Counted from the first letter of the stretch, positions 45,874 through 56,155 are shown. The stretch is 64,000 bases of DNA from Paracoccus bogoriensis (GCF_019431455.1 NZ_JAHYSR010000003.1:62001-126000), one strand, 5' to 3'. Notes: generated by a model from the sequence alone, not told the origin. Numbers and translations: made by a program.

Positions 45874-47126
45874 TGGGCAAGGCCGGCTCTTCCGTTTCGC
45901 CGCTGGCGCCTGCGCGCTTTCCCGACCTGCCGGTGATCGAGGGCGTCGAATTCGCCAGCGCCGCCGCAGGCATCAAGTATCAGGGCCGCACCGATGTCAC
46001 GCTGATCCGTGTGGCGCCAGGCAGCACGCTGGCAGGGGCGTTCACGCGGTCCTCGACCCGCGCGGCTTGCGTTCTGGACAATCAGGCCAAGCTGGCCAAG
46101 GGGGGCGATGCGCCGGACGGGGCCGCGATCATCATCAATTCGGGCAATGCCAATGCCTTCACTGGTGCGCGCGGGCAGGAATCGGTCGATGCGGTGACCG
46201 GGGCTGTTGCACGGGCGCTTGGGCTGGGACAGGAGCGGGTCTTTTCGTCCTCGACCGGGGTGATCGGAGAGCCGCTGCCTCATGAGCGCATCATTGCGGT
46301 CATCGACGACCTGGTCGGTCGGCTGGATGCCGCCGGAGCCGCCGAGGCTGCGCGCGCGATCATGACCACCGACACCTTCTCCAAGGGCGCCTCGGCCGTC
46401 CTGCCGGGCGAGGGCGGCGAAATCCGCATCATGGGCATCGCCAAGGGGTCGGGCATGATCGCGCCCGACATGGCGACGATGCTCGTCTATCTGTTCACCG
46501 ACGCGGCCATCCCCGCCGACCTGCTGCAACAGGCACTGAGCGCGGGGCTGGACACGACGTTCAACGCGATCACAGTGGACAGCGACACCTCGACCTCGGA
46601 TGCGCTTATCCTGGCGGCGACGGGGCGCAGCAAGGCCGCGCCGATCACCAATCTGGGCAGCGCCACCGGACGGGCTTTTGTCGCGGCACTGCATGGTGTG
46701 ATGCGCGAACTGGCGCATCTGGTCGTGCGCGATGGCGAAGGCGCCACGAAATTCGTCGAAATCGCCGTGACAGGCGCGCGCGATCCTGCCGACGCGCATC
46801 GCGTGGCCATGGCGATCGCCAATTCGCCATTGGTCAAGACCGCCATCGCGGGCGAGGACGCCAATTGGGGACGCATCGTCGCCGCCATCGGCAAATCGGG
46901 CGCCGAGGCCGACCGCGACCGTCTGACGATCCGCTTTGGCGACATGATCGTGGCGCGCGACGGCTGGCGCGACCCCTTCTATGACGAACAGGCAGCCAGC
47001 GCCTACATGAAGAACCAGAATCTGCGGATCGGGGTCGATCTGGGGCTGGGGCAGGGCGCGCGCACCGTCTGGACCTGCGATCTGACGCATGGCTACATCG
47101 ACATCAACGCGGATTACCGCTCGTGA
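45873..47126 (+). CDS. argJ: Bifunctional ornithine acetyltransferase/N-acetylglutamate synthase
   Basis: Recycles the acetyl group in arginine synthesis. The 417-residue precursor self-cleaves into alpha and beta chains at the Ala-Thr bond of MIAPDMATML, present here. MTTDTFSKGAS and NSGNANAFTG are further family motifs. I use ATG 45873, with GGAGG at 45861-45865; GTG 45870 is an alternative. The start overlaps the previous stop by one base. Together with argH it covers two steps of the pathway. Confidence 0.96.
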   Translation: MGKAGSSVSPLAPARFPDLPVIEGVEFASAAAGIKYQGRTDVTLIRVAPGSTLAGAFTRSSTRAACVLDNQAKLAKGGDAPDGAAIIINSGNANAFTGARGQESVDAVTGAVARALGLGQERVFSSSTGVIGEPLPHERIIAVIDDLVGRLDAAGAAEAARAIMTTDTFSKGASAVLPGEGGEIRIMGIAKGSGMIAPDMATMLVYLFTDAAIPADLLQQALSAGLDTTFNAITVDSDTSTSDALILAATGRSKAAPITNLGSATGRAFVAALHGVMRELAHLVVRDGEGATKFVEIAVTGARDPADAHRVAMAIANSPLVKTAIAGEDANWGRIVAAIGKSGAEADRDRLTIRFGDMIVARDGWRDPFYDEQAASAYMKNQNLRIGVDLGLGQGARTVWTCDLTHGYIDINADYRS

Positions 47127-47521
47127 AGTCGGTTCTGGTCTCGGCGGTGGCGCTGATCGACGTGGATGGACGCGTCCTGCTTGCACAGCGCCCCGAGGGC
47201 AAGTCCATGGCTGGACTCTGGGAATTTCCTGGCGGCAAGGTCGAGCCGGACGAGACCCCCGAAGCCGCGCTGATCCGTGAATTGCACGAAGAACTGGGCA
47301 TCGAGACCTGGTCCTCTTGCCTGGCGCCACTGACCTTCGCCAGCCATCAATATGACAATTTTCACCTGCTGATGCCGCTTTTTGCCTGCCGCAGGTGGCA
47401 AGGTATCCCGAAGCCGCGCGAGGGACAGCGGTTGGCCTGGGTCAAGGCGGCGGATTTGTCCCACTATCCGATGCCCGCTGCCGATCTTCCGCTGATTCCG
47501 ATTCTGCGAATGTGGCTGTAA
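47123..47521 (+). CDS. mutT: MutT Nudix hydrolase
   Basis: Hydrolyses 8-oxo-dGTP and protects against A:T to C:G changes. The 132-residue protein has a complete Nudix box: GGKVEPDETPEAALIRELHE followed by ELGI, that is G-x5-E-x7-REUxEExGU. The GTG start overlaps the argJ stop (GTGA). Downstream is a 122-base gap before a small ORF. Confidence 0.93.
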   Translation: MKSVLVSAVALIDVDGRVLLAQRPEGKSMAGLWEFPGGKVEPDETPEAALIRELHEELGIETWSSCLAPLTFASHQYDNFHLLMPLFACRRWQGIPKPREGQRLAWVKAADLSHYPMPAADLPLIPILRMWL

Positions 47522-47643
47522 CGTCGCACTGACCTTGGATCTCGTTCAAATGCTGCCCAATTCGTAGAAGAGTTGAATGGGTGTTTAGTGGATTTTTAAC
47601 CAGTTCATGCCAACCTCACCCGGTGGGGCAGAGGAGGATTAAG

Positions 47644-47772
47644 ATGATTCGCACCATCTCGATCAGTCGTTACATATCCATTCAGGGCGTTTTCGAGGGG
47701 ACCGCCGCCGATGGAAATATCGTGGTGCGTGTTGGCAGCCGAACGTATGAAGGTCGTCCTGTCGGCAAGTGA
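47644..47772 (+). CDS. 42-residue small protein with strong ribosome site
   Basis: MIRTISISRYISIQGVFEGT, then a segment with GNIVVRVGSRTYEG and a PVGK end. AGGAGG six bases before the ATG is among the best Shine-Dalgarno sites in the window. The upstream region is A/T-rich, suggesting its own promoter. A clear terminator follows 39 bases after the stop. The product looks beta-rich and soluble; I do not recognise a function. Confidence 0.72.
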   Translation: MIRTISISRYISIQGVFEGTAADGNIVVRVGSRTYEGRPVGK

Positions 47773-47810
47773 AGGCTCGGCAAGTGAACTGCCCCGCGAA
47801 GGGCAAGAGA

Positions 47811-47838
47811 GCAAGGGCGGCGTGCGGGCCGCCCTTGC
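47811..47838 (+). terminator. Terminator after the 42-residue gene
   Basis: A perfect 11-pair stem, GCAAGGGCGGC (47811-47821) and GCCGCCCTTGC (47828-47838), six-base loop. No long T-tract follows. Confidence 0.75.
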
Positions 47839-48221
47839 GCATGTCCTGCCATCGACCGTGGCTCTGCTTTCTGGCCGAAGGCGGCCTCGGATCACCCCTG
47901 TCAGATATGCCATGGCGTGACATGCCTCGGTCACACCCGATGCCCCCCTGCCTGGCATCGACGTGATCGTGCAAGGGGTTTCCTGCCTGAGGGGGAAGGC
48001 GCAAGGGCAGATTTCAGCAACCCTTCGCCCGAAGCCGACACGACTATGCCTTTGGTGTTCTGGGGCCATCCTACCCATAAGGACCAAGACCCTGATGGCG
48101 CAAGCGGGTGGAGGGCATCTTGCTCCTGCGCGGCCCTTTGGCGTGCGGGAGGCGCATCGGGATCGCGGCTCGGCCGTCGGTCATGCAGGCCAACACAAAG
48201 CCGGACCTGGACCGCAGATGA
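47839..48221. other. 383-base spacer bounded by two terminators
   Basis: Lies between the terminator after the 42-residue gene and that after infB. Frames crossing it have no coding character and no good ribosome site. I see no tRNA, tmRNA or 4.5S-like landmarks and no repeats. Both strands remain possible for a small RNA. Confidence 0.4.
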
Positions 48222-48251
48222 GAAAAGAGCCGCGGCACCGCGGCTCTTTTC
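48222..48251 (-). terminator. Intrinsic terminator after infB
   Basis: A perfect 13-pair stem, GAAAAGAGCCGCG (48222-48234) and CGCGGCTCTTTTC (48239-48251), four-base loop. Read on the minus strand the distal arm ends in TTTTC. It sits 16 bases after the infB stop. Confidence 0.88.
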
Positions 48252-48266
48252 CTGTGTCGTGACGAT

Positions 48267-50831
48267 CTACAGCGTGCGTTCAACCTCTTCACGCTCGAAG
48301 ATCTCGATGACATCGCCTTGACGGATATCGTCGTAGTTTTCGAAGGCCATGCCGCATTCCTGCCCGGATTGCACTTCCTTGACCTCATCCTTGAAGCGCT
48401 TGAGCGTCTTCAGCGTGCCTTCGTGGATCACCACGTTGTCGCGCAGCAGACGCACGCCCGCCGAGCGGCGTGCGACGCCCTCGGTGACAAGGCAGCCGGC
48501 GACCTTGCCGACGCCCGTGACCTTGAAAACCTCGCGGATCTGGGCATAGCCGATGAAGTTCTCGCGAACCTCGGCAGACAAAAGGCCCGACGCAGCGGCT
48601 TTGATGTCATCGACCAGATCGTAGATGATCGAGTAATAGCGGATCTCGACACCCTTCTGATTGGCAGAATTCCGGGCCGGCGCGTTGGCCCGCACGTTGA
48701 AGCCGATGACGGGGGCCTTGCTGGCCTCGGCCAGACCGATATCGGATTCGGTGATCGCGCCCACGCCGTAGTGAAGGACACGCACACGCACCTCGTCGTT
48801 GCCAACCTTCTCCAGCGCCTGGACGATCGCTTCGGCCGAGCCCTGCACGTCGGCCTTGACGACCACCGGCAGTTCCGCGACGTTCTGATCCGCCTTGGCC
48901 TTCGCCATCAGCTGCTCCAGCGTCGTGGCCGCGCCGGCGGCTGCGCGCCTGTCCTTGGCCTGCTGAATACGGAATGCGGCGATTTCGCGGGCCTGCGCCT
49001 CGGTCTCGACCACGTTCAGCACGTCCCCAGCCTCAGGAGTGCCGTTCAGGCCCAGCACCTCGACAGGCATGGACGGGCCGGCCTCTTCGACGCGCGCGCC
49101 CTGGTCGTTGATCAGCGCACGGACCTTGCCCCACTGCTCGCCCACGACAAAGATATCGCCACGGCGCAGGGTGCCATGCTGGACCAGAACCGTGGCAACA
49201 GGACCGCGGCCGACGTCAAGTTTCGCCTCGATCACGGCACCTTGTGCGGCGCGGTTGGGGTTCGCCTTGAGTTCCAGGATCTCGGCCTGAAGCGCGATGG
49301 CTTCCAGCAGGTTGTCGAGGCCCTGGCCGGTCTTGGCCGAAACTTCGACATCCTGCACATCGCCCGACATCGATTCGACGACCACTTCGTGCTGGAGCAG
49401 GTCGGTGCGGACCTTTTGCGGATCGGCGGTCGGCTTGTCGATCTTGTTGATTGCCACGATCATCGGGACGCCGGCGGCCTTGGCATGGTTGATCGCCTCG
49501 ACCGTCTGCGGCATCACTGCGTCGTCGGCGGCCACGACCAGCACGACAATATCCGTCACCTGGGCGCCCCGCGCACGCATCGAGGTAAAGGCCGCGTGGC
49601 CCGGTGTATCGAGGAAGCAAAGCACAGCGCCGCTTTCGGTCGTCACCTGATAGGCGCCGATATGCTGGGTGATCCCGCCAGCCTCGCCGGCCACCACGTT
49701 CGCGTTGCGGATCGCATCCAGAAGCGAGGTCTTCCCGTGGTCAACATGGCCCATGATCGTGATGATCGGCGGCCGCGGGCGCAGATCCTCGGGCTTGTCC
49801 TCGACGCTGTCGATGACCTGCTCGACATCGCTGTCGCTGACGCGCACGGCGCGGTGGCCGAATTCCTCGATTACCAATTCGGCGGTATCGGCGTCGATCG
49901 CCTGGTTCATGGACACCATCATGCCCATCTTCATCAGCGCCTTGACCACGTCGGCGGCGCGTTCGGCCATCCGGTTGGCCAGTTCCGACACCACAATGGT
50001 TTCGGGCAGCTGGACATCGCGCACCTGCTTTTCGATGCGCTGGCTGCCGCCCATCGCCTTTTGACGGGCCTTGTCCTGCTTGCGTTTCATGGCGGCAAGC
50101 GATCGCTGGCGCCCGCCCTCGCTGTCAAGCGCCTGCGTGAGGGACAGCTTGCCGGTGCGGCGGTTGTCGTCACGGGCGGCCTTGCCTCGGTCGCGTTCCG
50201 AGGCGCGTTCCACTCGGTCGCGTTCGGGCTTGCGCGGCGCGCCGGTTGCCACGCCCTTGATTTCGGCACGCGAAGCGGCGGCCTCGATGGCAGCCTGATC
50301 GGGGGCGGCGGGCTTCGCATCCGAGACCGCGGGCTTCGCGCGCGGCTCGGCCTTGCGCCTGGCGGCTTCTTCGGCCTCGCGCGCGGCGCGAGCCTCTGCC
50401 TCGGCCTTGGCTTTCAGGGCTTCCTCGCGCTCGCGCTCTTCGCGGGCCTTGGCCTCGATCTCGGCGCGGCGGCGCTCACGCTCTTCCTCGCGCGCCTTTT
50501 CTTCGGCGGCGCGTCTGGCGGCATCCTCGGCCTCGCGGGCCTTGGCGGCGGCCAGCGCCTTGAGGCGGCGCTCCATCTCGGCATCCGAGATACCGGCAGG
50601 GCGTTTCGACGGATCGCCAGCCATCCGGGCGGTCAGCGGGTTCTTTTCCTTCTGCGCGTCGGTCATCTGCGTGGCGCCCGCCTTGGGCACCACGACGCGC
50701 TTGCGCTTGGTTTCGACGACCACGCTCTTGGTGCGGCCATGGCTGAAGCTTTGCTTGACCTGGCCGGAACGGCCGCTGCCGCCAAGCCCCAGGGTCTTTT
50801 TACCGTCGTTATCGCTCATCTGCGTATTCAT
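48267..50831 (-). CDS. infB: Translation initiation factor IF-2
   Basis: The GTPase placing initiator tRNA on the 30S subunit. The 854-residue protein has a long N-terminal region very rich in Ala, Glu and Arg (about 85-190, coiled-coil-like), then the G domain with [27 protein letters not shown] and NKIDKP, and domains II-IV. The start overlaps the ylxR stop (ATGA). AAGGA directly abuts ATG 50831, so MSDND at 50819 is a possible true start. No rbfA or truB follows. Confidence 0.97.
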   Translation of the reverse strand: MNTQMSDNDGKKTLGLGGSGRSGQVKQSFSHGRTKSVVVETKRKRVVVPKAGATQMTDAQKEKNPLTARMAGDPSKRPAGISDAEMERRLKALAAAKAREAEDAARRAAEEKAREEERERRRAEIEAKAREEREREEALKAKAEAEARAAREAEEAARRKAEPRAKPAVSDAKPAAPDQAAIEAAASRAEIKGVATGAPRKPERDRVERASERDRGKAARDDNRRTGKLSLTQALDSEGGRQRSLAAMKRKQDKARQKAMGGSQRIEKQVRDVQLPETIVVSELANRMAERAADVVKALMKMGMMVSMNQAIDADTAELVIEEFGHRAVRVSDSDVEQVIDSVEDKPEDLRPRPPIITIMGHVDHGKTSLLDAIRNANVVAGEAGGITQHIGAYQVTTESGAVLCFLDTPGHAAFTSMRARGAQVTDIVVLVVAADDAVMPQTVEAINHAKAAGVPMIVAINKIDKPTADPQKVRTDLLQHEVVVESMSGDVQDVEVSAKTGQGLDNLLEAIALQAEILELKANPNRAAQGAVIEAKLDVGRGPVATVLVQHGTLRRGDIFVVGEQWGKVRALINDQGARVEEAGPSMPVEVLGLNGTPEAGDVLNVVETEAQAREIAAFRIQQAKDRRAAAGAATTLEQLMAKAKADQNVAELPVVVKADVQGSAEAIVQALEKVGNDEVRVRVLHYGVGAITESDIGLAEASKAPVIGFNVRANAPARNSANQKGVEIRYYSIIYDLVDDIKAAASGLLSAEVRENFIGYAQIREVFKVTGVGKVAGCLVTEGVARRSAGVRLLRDNVVIHEGTLKTLKRFKDEVKEVQSGQECGMAFENYDDIRQGDVIEIFEREEVERTL

Positions 50832-51457
50832 TCCTTCCCGACGGCCGTATTGCCGCCGTCATGCCCGCGCAGACCCGTCAGTCTGCCGGCTTCCAAGATC
50901 ACCTTGTCCGTCAGTCCACCCGCCGCAAGCGCGCCGTGTATGACATGATCGCGCCCAAAGGACAAACCCAATTCTGAGGCGGTCAGACAGCCGAACCAGC
51001 GTCCGCCAGTGGGCGTCCACAGCTTGCCCTTGCCCCTTTCCGACCCGTCGCTGGCCTGCAGCAGCACTTTGGCGCGCCCCTCTGCCAGCCAGCCCTTGAC
51101 CTTCTCGAATCCGGCGACCGCCCGGCCGGACTTGCGCGCCAGCGAGATCAGATCGACCAGCCGCCGCGCCAGGGCCGCCTCGACCAGATCGGTCAGCCCC
51201 CCGGGCACCGTCACCGGCATACGCGCGGCGCGGGAAAACAATCCCCTGGACGCCGCGCGATCCAGCGCTGCGCGGTCGGCAGCCACCCAGATCCCGCGAC
51301 CGGGCAGCTTTTCGGCCAGATCCGGCACAAGCTGACCCTCGGGGCCGACCACAAAGCGGATCAGCCCGCGTTTGGGCTGCGTCTCGCCGGTGGCGATGCA
51401 GCGCCGTTCGGGTTCGTCCCGGTCCTTGTCACGTCCGCCACGGCTCAATTGATGCAT
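50828..51457 (-). CDS. YlxR-family RNA-binding protein with L7Ae-like domain
   Basis: A 209-residue protein. The N-terminal YlxR/DUF448 domain has [20 protein letters not shown] and [13 protein letters not shown]. The C-terminal part (about 90-190) resembles an L7Ae-like RNA-binding fold, a fusion common in alphaproteobacteria. It lies between nusA and infB, as in most bacteria, with a 17-base gap to nusA and a four-base overlap with infB. YlxR has been linked to RNase P in other bacteria; function here is not shown. Confidence 0.9.
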   Translation of the reverse strand: MHQLSRGGRDKDRDEPERRCIATGETQPKRGLIRFVVGPEGQLVPDLAEKLPGRGIWVAADRAALDRAASRGLFSRAARMPVTVPGGLTDLVEAALARRLVDLISLARKSGRAVAGFEKVKGWLAEGRAKVLLQASDGSERGKGKLWTPTGGRWFGCLTASELGLSFGRDHVIHGALAAGGLTDKVILEAGRLTGLRGHDGGNTAVGKE

Positions 51458-51474
51458 CCGTCCGGGGCGCGCGA

Positions 51475-53154
51475 TCAGGCCCCGGCCTCCTCTTCGTCGG
51501 TTTCGCCATCTTCCTCGGCATCGGCTTCAAGCTCGGTGGGATCGACCCAGCCCAGCAGCACACGTGCCGTCATCACCATTGTCTGTGCCTCTTCCAGGCT
51601 GACGCCGAAGGGCTCCAGCAGGCCTTCGTCCTTGACGCGCTGGCCGTTCACCGTGGTCCAGCCGCCCGCCAGTTCCCAATCGGCGCAGGTGGCAAAGTCT
51701 TCCAGCGTCTTGATGCCGTCCTTGGCCAGTGCCTCGACCATCTGGGGCGTCAGGCCCTCGAATTCAATGAGACTGTCCTCGGCGCCAAGCGCGCGGGCAT
51801 TGTCCAGAGCAGCCTTGTTCCGGGCTTCGAGCACGTCGCGGGCACGGGCCTGAAGCTCTTCGGCGGTGCTTTCATCCACACCTTCGATCGCCAGCAGCTC
51901 GTCCATTTCGACATAGGCGACTTCTTCCAGATCGGTAAAGCCTTCGGCCACCAGAAGCTGGGCGAAGAACTCGTCCAGATCCAGCGCTTCCATGAACAGG
52001 GCCGTGCGGGTGTTGAACTCGGCCTGACGGCGCTTGGATTCTTCTTCTTCGGTCAGAATGTCGATGTCCAGACCGGTCAGCTGGCTGGCCAGGCGCACGT
52101 TCTGACCGCGGCGGCCGATGGCAAGGCTCAGCTGCCCCTCGGGGACCACGACCTCGATCTTGCCTGCCTCCTCGTCAAAGACGACCTTGCTGACCTCGGC
52201 CGGTTGCAGCGCGTTCACAAGGAAGGTCGCCTGATCCTCATTCCAGGGGATGATGTCGATCTTTTCGCCCTGGAGTTCGCCCACCACCGCCTGGACGCGG
52301 CTGCCGCGCATCCCCACGCAGGCGCCGACCGGGTCGATCGAGTTATCATAGCTGATGACGGCAATCTTGGCGCGACTGCCCGGATCGCGGGCCACGGCCT
52401 TGATCTCGATGACACCGTCATAGATTTCGGGCACTTCCATCTTGAACAATTCGGCCATGAATTGCGGGTCGGTGCGCGACAGGAATATCTGGGGGCCGCG
52501 GTTCTCGCGGCGCACGTCCTTGACATAGGCGCGGATGCGGTCGTTCGGGCGATAGCTTTCGCGGCCGATCTTTTCGTTGCGGCGCAGGATCGCCTCGCCC
52601 CGGCCCACATCGACGATGATATTGCCGTATTCCTCGCGCTTGACGACACCGTTGATGATGGTGCCGACGCGGTCCTTGAATTCCTCGTATTGGCGATCAC
52701 GCTCGGCCTCGCGGACGCGCTGCAGGATCACCTGCTTGGCCGATTGTGCGGCGATGCGGCCCAGATCGACCGGAGGCACCTGCTCCTGGAACACGTCGCC
52801 GACCTGCGGACCACCGGCGAAATCGGTGACGGCCTGACCGCCGCGCATCCAGACCGAGCGGCCATCCCTGGACGGCTCGAAGTAAGGCTTGGCCTGATCG
52901 ACCGTGAACTCGGCCTGGTAATTTTCCAGCGATTCTTCCTCGACCACGGTGCGGGCGCGGGTGAAGGTGGCGTTGCCGGTCTTGCGGTCGATGCGGACGC
53001 GAATGTCCATCTCGGAGCCATAGCGGGACTTGGCGGCGCGGGCCAGGCTGTCCTCCATCGCCTCGATGACCAATTCGGGGTCGATCATCTTCTCGCGAGC
53101 AACGGCCTCGGCCGTCTGAAGCAGTTCAAGCTGGTTGGCAGAGGTGATCGCCAT
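51475..53154 (-). CDS. nusA: Transcription factor NusA
   Basis: Binds RNA polymerase and governs pausing, termination and antitermination. The 559-residue protein has the N-terminal polymerase-binding domain, an S1 domain (about 135-200, [20 protein letters not shown]), KH domains ([15 protein letters not shown]), and C-terminal acidic HhH repeats ([19 protein letters not shown]). I chose ATG 53154 with AAGGAG nine bases upstream; GTG 53160 has only three bases of spacing. The rimP stop is seven bases upstream. Confidence 0.97.
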   Translation of the reverse strand: MAITSANQLELLQTAEAVAREKMIDPELVIEAMEDSLARAAKSRYGSEMDIRVRIDRKTGNATFTRARTVVEEESLENYQAEFTVDQAKPYFEPSRDGRSVWMRGGQAVTDFAGGPQVGDVFQEQVPPVDLGRIAAQSAKQVILQRVREAERDRQYEEFKDRVGTIINGVVKREEYGNIIVDVGRGEAILRRNEKIGRESYRPNDRIRAYVKDVRRENRGPQIFLSRTDPQFMAELFKMEVPEIYDGVIEIKAVARDPGSRAKIAVISYDNSIDPVGACVGMRGSRVQAVVGELQGEKIDIIPWNEDQATFLVNALQPAEVSKVVFDEEAGKIEVVVPEGQLSLAIGRRGQNVRLASQLTGLDIDILTEEEESKRRQAEFNTRTALFMEALDLDEFFAQLLVAEGFTDLEEVAYVEMDELLAIEGVDESTAEELQARARDVLEARNKAALDNARALGAEDSLIEFEGLTPQMVEALAKDGIKTLEDFATCADWELAGGWTTVNGQRVKDEGLLEPFGVSLEEAQTMVMTARVLLGWVDPTELEADAEEDGETDEEEAGA

Positions 53155-53160
53155 CGCCAC

Positions 53161-53778
53161 TCACTCCTTGGTCTCGGCGTTCTCGGCGCCGTCATTGTCA
53201 TCGGTTTCGATCGCGTCAAAGGCCGATTCGTCGAGATTCTCGATCTCGATTCCGGCTTCTTTCTTCTGACGCAGCATTTCGCGGATCAATTCGTCGGTCA
53301 GCACCAGCTTGGCATCGGCCAGAAGGTCGAAGTTCAGCCCGATCGTGTGTTCCTCGCCGTTCTCGGTGATGTTCAGCAGGACTTCCTCGCCCTCGACGCC
53401 CGCCAGGACGCCCTTGAAGCGCTTGCGCCCGTCGATCGGCTGGTTCAGGTCCAGCCGGGCCTCGTAACCCTCGAACGTGGCGAAATCCTTGAGGCGCGTC
53501 AGCGGCCGGTCGATGCCGGGGCTGGACACTTCAAGGTGGTAATTGTCCTCGATCGGATCCTCGACATCCAGCGTGGCGCTGACCATCGTGGAAATCTCGG
53601 CGCAGTCATCGACATTGATCCCGCCTTCGGGCCGGTCCACCATGATCTGCAACGTCGCCGCCTTTCCGCCCTGAAGGCGCAGGCGGACCAGTTCGTAGCC
53701 CATATCCTCGATCACTGGGGCGACAATCTCGGCCAGGCGCCGGTCGATGGCGGTCTTGGCGATCAGGTCATATGACAT
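53161..53778 (-). CDS. rimP: Ribosome maturation factor RimP
   Basis: Needed for 30S subunit maturation. The 205-residue protein starts [19 protein letters not shown] and has [16 protein letters not shown]-like [18 protein letters not shown] and [15 protein letters not shown]. The C-terminal extension is acidic, as in alphaproteobacterial members. AGAGGACCCC precedes the ATG. A terminator-like hairpin lies only 19 bases before the start, within the leader. It heads the nusA-infB operon. Confidence 0.95.
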   Translation of the reverse strand: MSYDLIAKTAIDRRLAEIVAPVIEDMGYELVRLRLQGGKAATLQIMVDRPEGGINVDDCAEISTMVSATLDVEDPIEDNYHLEVSSPGIDRPLTRLKDFATFEGYEARLDLNQPIDGRKRFKGVLAGVEGEEVLLNITENGEEHTIGLNFDLLADAKLVLTDELIREMLRQKKEAGIEIENLDESAFDAIETDDNDGAENAETKE

Positions 53779-53796
53779 GGGGTCCTCTCGGATGTG

Positions 53797-53866
53797 AAAA
53801 AGGGGCCTTCAGCGGAGGCCCCATGCGGAAGATCCGGTGGGCAGGGTGTGGACCCCTGCACCGCTG
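53797..53866 (-). promoter_or_regulatory. Attenuator-like leader of the rimP-nusA-infB operon
   Basis: On the minus strand an intrinsic terminator shape (GGGGCCT, seven-base loop, AGGCCCC, then TTTTT; 53822 to 53797) ends 18 bases before the rimP ATG. An upstream hairpin (53854-53859 with 53841-53846, extended by 53860-53863 with 53835-53838) precedes it. CAGCGG in the leader (53861-53866) is complementary to CCGCTG in the terminator loop (53810-53815). No promoter fits between hairpin and ATG, so operon transcripts must cross it. It could also simply end the pip-tspO transcript. Confidence 0.6.
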
Positions 53867-53910
53867 TTGACGCTATCCTTAGCGCAAGGCCGCGCAAAAG
53901 GCAAGCCGCA

Positions 53911-54369
53911 TCACGTGGCGCCCGCGCCGGGATTGTCGCGCATGATGCGCCAGTTCAGCCCCGTGGCCACGCCCAGCCAGCCCAGATAGGGCAGCAGCAT
54001 CAGCCCTGCGATCCAGTCCAGCCGCCAGAAGGTCACGGTCATCGCCGCCACGACCACGACCAGAATGGCCATGCAGATCATCGCCAGCCCCATCCGGCGC
54101 GCCCCGAAGAACAGCGGCGTCCACAGCGTGTTCAGCGCGATCTGCGCCGACCACAGGGCCAGCGCCACGCCCGCGCCGGGCAGCACCGCGACCCGCGTGG
54201 CCGCCAGCGCCGACAGAAGGTAGATCACCGTCCAGGCCAGGGGAAAGGCCCAGTTCGGCGGCGTGAACGAAGGCTTGCGCAGCGCCGCATACCAGGGGCC
54301 GGGTCGAAAGACGATGCCCGTCGCCGCAGCGGCGCCCGAGGCCAGCAGGAAGATCGGGAACAGGATCAT
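53911..54369 (-). CDS. tspO: TspO/MBR-family membrane protein
   Basis: A 152-residue five-helix membrane protein that binds porphyrins and cholesterol-like ligands; in Rhodobacter relatives TspO tunes pigment and heme gene expression with oxygen. Family motifs include WYAALRKPSFTPPNWAF (split here), LAWTVIYLLSALAATRV, and ALNTLWTPLFFG-like LNTLWTPLFFGARR. AAGGAG precedes the ATG. It overlaps pip by four bases. hemH is in the same window but not adjacent. Confidence 0.92.
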   Translation of the reverse strand: MILFPIFLLASGAAAATGIVFRPGPWYAALRKPSFTPPNWAFPLAWTVIYLLSALAATRVAVLPGAGVALALWSAQIALNTLWTPLFFGARRMGLAMICMAILVVVVAAMTVTFWRLDWIAGLMLLPYLGWLGVATGLNWRIMRDNPGAGAT

Positions 54370-55358
54370 GCGCGCTCCTTTTCGTGATCGTCGTCTCGGA
54401 TGCCGTCCATCACCCGGACCAGTTCGGCGCTGATATAGGGCTCGGACAGCGCATGGCCCGACGCCGGCACCATGATCAATTCGCAATTTTCCCAGGCCTG
54501 CGCCAGTTCCCAGGCCGAAACCGGAGGACAGACCATGTCATAGCGGCCCTGCACGATCACGGCGGGCAGATGGCGGATGCGGTCGAGGTCGCGCAGCAAC
54601 TGCCCCTCGTCCAGGAAGCAGGCATTGTGGAAATAGTGATTTTCGAGCCGGGCGAAGGCGCGCGCATAATCGGTGGGCGCCCCCGAGGCGGGCGCGGATT
54701 GCAGCCCCGCCAGCGCGTTTTCCCACATCAGCCAGGGCAGGGCGTAGCGGCCCTGACGGCCCAGGTCCGGGTCGAACAGGCGCCGATGATAGGCCGCGAT
54801 CATGTCGCCGCGCTCGGCCGGGGGAATGGGCTCCTGGAAGCGCGCCCACAGATCGGGAAAGAAGCGCCCCGCGCCCCCGCCGTAGAACCAGTCCAGCTCT
54901 GCCCGCGTCCCCAGGAACACGCCGCGCAGGATCAGCCCGGCCACATGTTCGGGATGCGCTTGGGCATAGGCCAGCGCCAGCGTCGCGCCCCAGCTGCCGC
55001 CGAACAGCAGCCACCGCCCGGCCATGCCTAACCGTCGCCGGATCAGCGCGATGTCGGCAATCAGATCCTGCGTCGTGTTCGCCTTGACCGAAGCCGTCGG
55101 TTGCGAGCGCCCACAACCGCGCTGGTCGAACAGGATCACCCGATAATGCGCGGGGTCGAAGAAACGCCGCATATAGGGGCTGCATCCGCCGCCCGGACCG
55201 CCATGCAGGACAAGGACCGGCCGCCCCTTGGGATTGCCACATTCCTCGACATAGAGCCTGTGACCGCCCGGCACCTCGATCATGTGGCGCGCAAAAGGCT
55301 CGGCCGCCGGATAGAGGCGACCAGGTGACGCGGTGATTTGTCCTGCCAATCGGTTCAT
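54366..55358 (-). CDS. pip: Proline iminopeptidase
   Basis: An alpha/beta hydrolase releasing N-terminal proline. The 330-residue protein has [18 protein letters not shown] (oxyanion region), [11 protein letters not shown], the nucleophile Ser in [12 protein letters not shown] and the catalytic His in [10 protein letters not shown]. Standard length. The start at 55358 lacks a strong Shine-Dalgarno but begins the conserved MNRLAGQ region; longer frames are not family-like. It is divergent from ubiG. Confidence 0.93.
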   Translation of the reverse strand: MNRLAGQITASPGRLYPAAEPFARHMIEVPGGHRLYVEECGNPKGRPVLVLHGGPGGGCSPYMRRFFDPAHYRVILFDQRGCGRSQPTASVKANTTQDLIADIALIRRRLGMAGRWLLFGGSWGATLALAYAQAHPEHVAGLILRGVFLGTRAELDWFYGGGAGRFFPDLWARFQEPIPPAERGDMIAAYHRRLFDPDLGRQGRYALPWLMWENALAGLQSAPASGAPTDYARAFARLENHYFHNACFLDEGQLLRDLDRIRHLPAVIVQGRYDMVCPPVSAWELAQAWENCELIMVPASGHALSEPYISAELVRVMDGIRDDDHEKERA

Positions 55359-55405
55359 CCTGTCACTATAAGGACAGACTGACCCGCCCGCCAGAAGGAC
55401 CGCCC

Positions 55406-56155
55406 ATGACTTCGATGTCCCAGACCAGTGCCAGCGTCGATCAGGCAGAGATCGCCAAATTCGAGGCAATGGCGGCAGAATGGTGGGATCCGAACGGCAA
55501 GTTCCGTCCGCTGCATCTGATGAACCCGCTGCGTCTGGACTATATTGCCGCGCAGATCACGGCCGAATTCGGGCGGGACGGCAAGGCGCGGATGCCTCTG
55601 GCGGGGCTCAGGCTGCTGGATATCGGCTGCGGCGGCGGGCTTGTGGCCGAGCCGATGGCGCGGTTGGGCGCCGATGTCACGGGCGCCGACGCAGCGGCGG
55701 GCAATATCGCCGTCGCGCGCCTGCACGCCGAGGCGCAGGGCATTGCCATCGACTATCGCGCGACCACGGCCGAGGCGCTGGCGGATATGGGCGAGCGCTT
55801 CGACGTGGTTCTCGCGCTCGAAATCATCGAGCATGTGAGCAACCCGGCAGGCTTTGTCGCCACCTGCCAATCCTTGTTGAAGCCAGGGGGGTTGTTGATC
55901 CTGTCCACGCTGAACCGCACCGCGCGCAGTTTCGCAGCCGCGATCATCGGGGCCGAGTGGGTCATGCGCTGGCTGCCGCGCGGCACGCATGACTGGCGGC
56001 GCTTCATCACGCCGGACGAGCTGGCCGGTCTGGTCAAGGGCGCAGGGCTGCAGGTGGCCGACCGGCGCGGCATGGTCTTCAACCCGCTGACTTTCGGCTG
56101 GCGGCTGTCGGATCGCGACCTGTCGGTAAACTACCTTCTGACCGCGCGCCGCTAG
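55406..56155 (+). CDS. ubiG: Ubiquinone biosynthesis O-methyltransferase UbiG
   Basis: Carries out both O-methylations of ubiquinone synthesis. The 249-residue SAM enzyme has [20 protein letters not shown] at the start, [20 protein letters not shown] as motif I, and [20 protein letters not shown] (20-residue excerpt). The end [12 protein letters not shown] is typical. Its TAG stop shares the CTAG tetranucleotide with the stop of the convergent marR gene. The polyprenyl synthase at 22 kb serves the same pathway. Confidence 0.96.
   Translation: MTSMSQTSASVDQAEIAKFEAMAAEWWDPNGKFRPLHLMNPLRLDYIAAQITAEFGRDGKARMPLAGLRLLDIGCGGGLVAEPMARLGADVTGADAAAGNIAVARLHAEAQGIAIDYRATTAEALADMGERFDVVLALEIIEHVSNPAGFVATCQSLLKPGGLLILSTLNRTARSFAAAIIGAEWVMRWLPRGTHDWRRFITPDELAGLVKGAGLQVADRRGMVFNPLTFGWRLSDRDLSVNYLLTARR

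Noticed and set aside
47605-48087. A 160-codon minus-strand open frame in the mutT-infB spacer
   Set aside because: Arg/Pro/Ser-rich with no ribosome site; crosses the 42-residue gene and a terminator.
48318-50948. An 876-codon plus-strand open frame opposite infB
   Set aside because: Same shadow effect; no domain, and IF-2 on the other strand is unmistakable.
52204-53775. A 523-codon plus-strand open frame opposite nusA and rimP
   Set aside because: Spans two well-identified genes on the other strand and has no recognisable motif.
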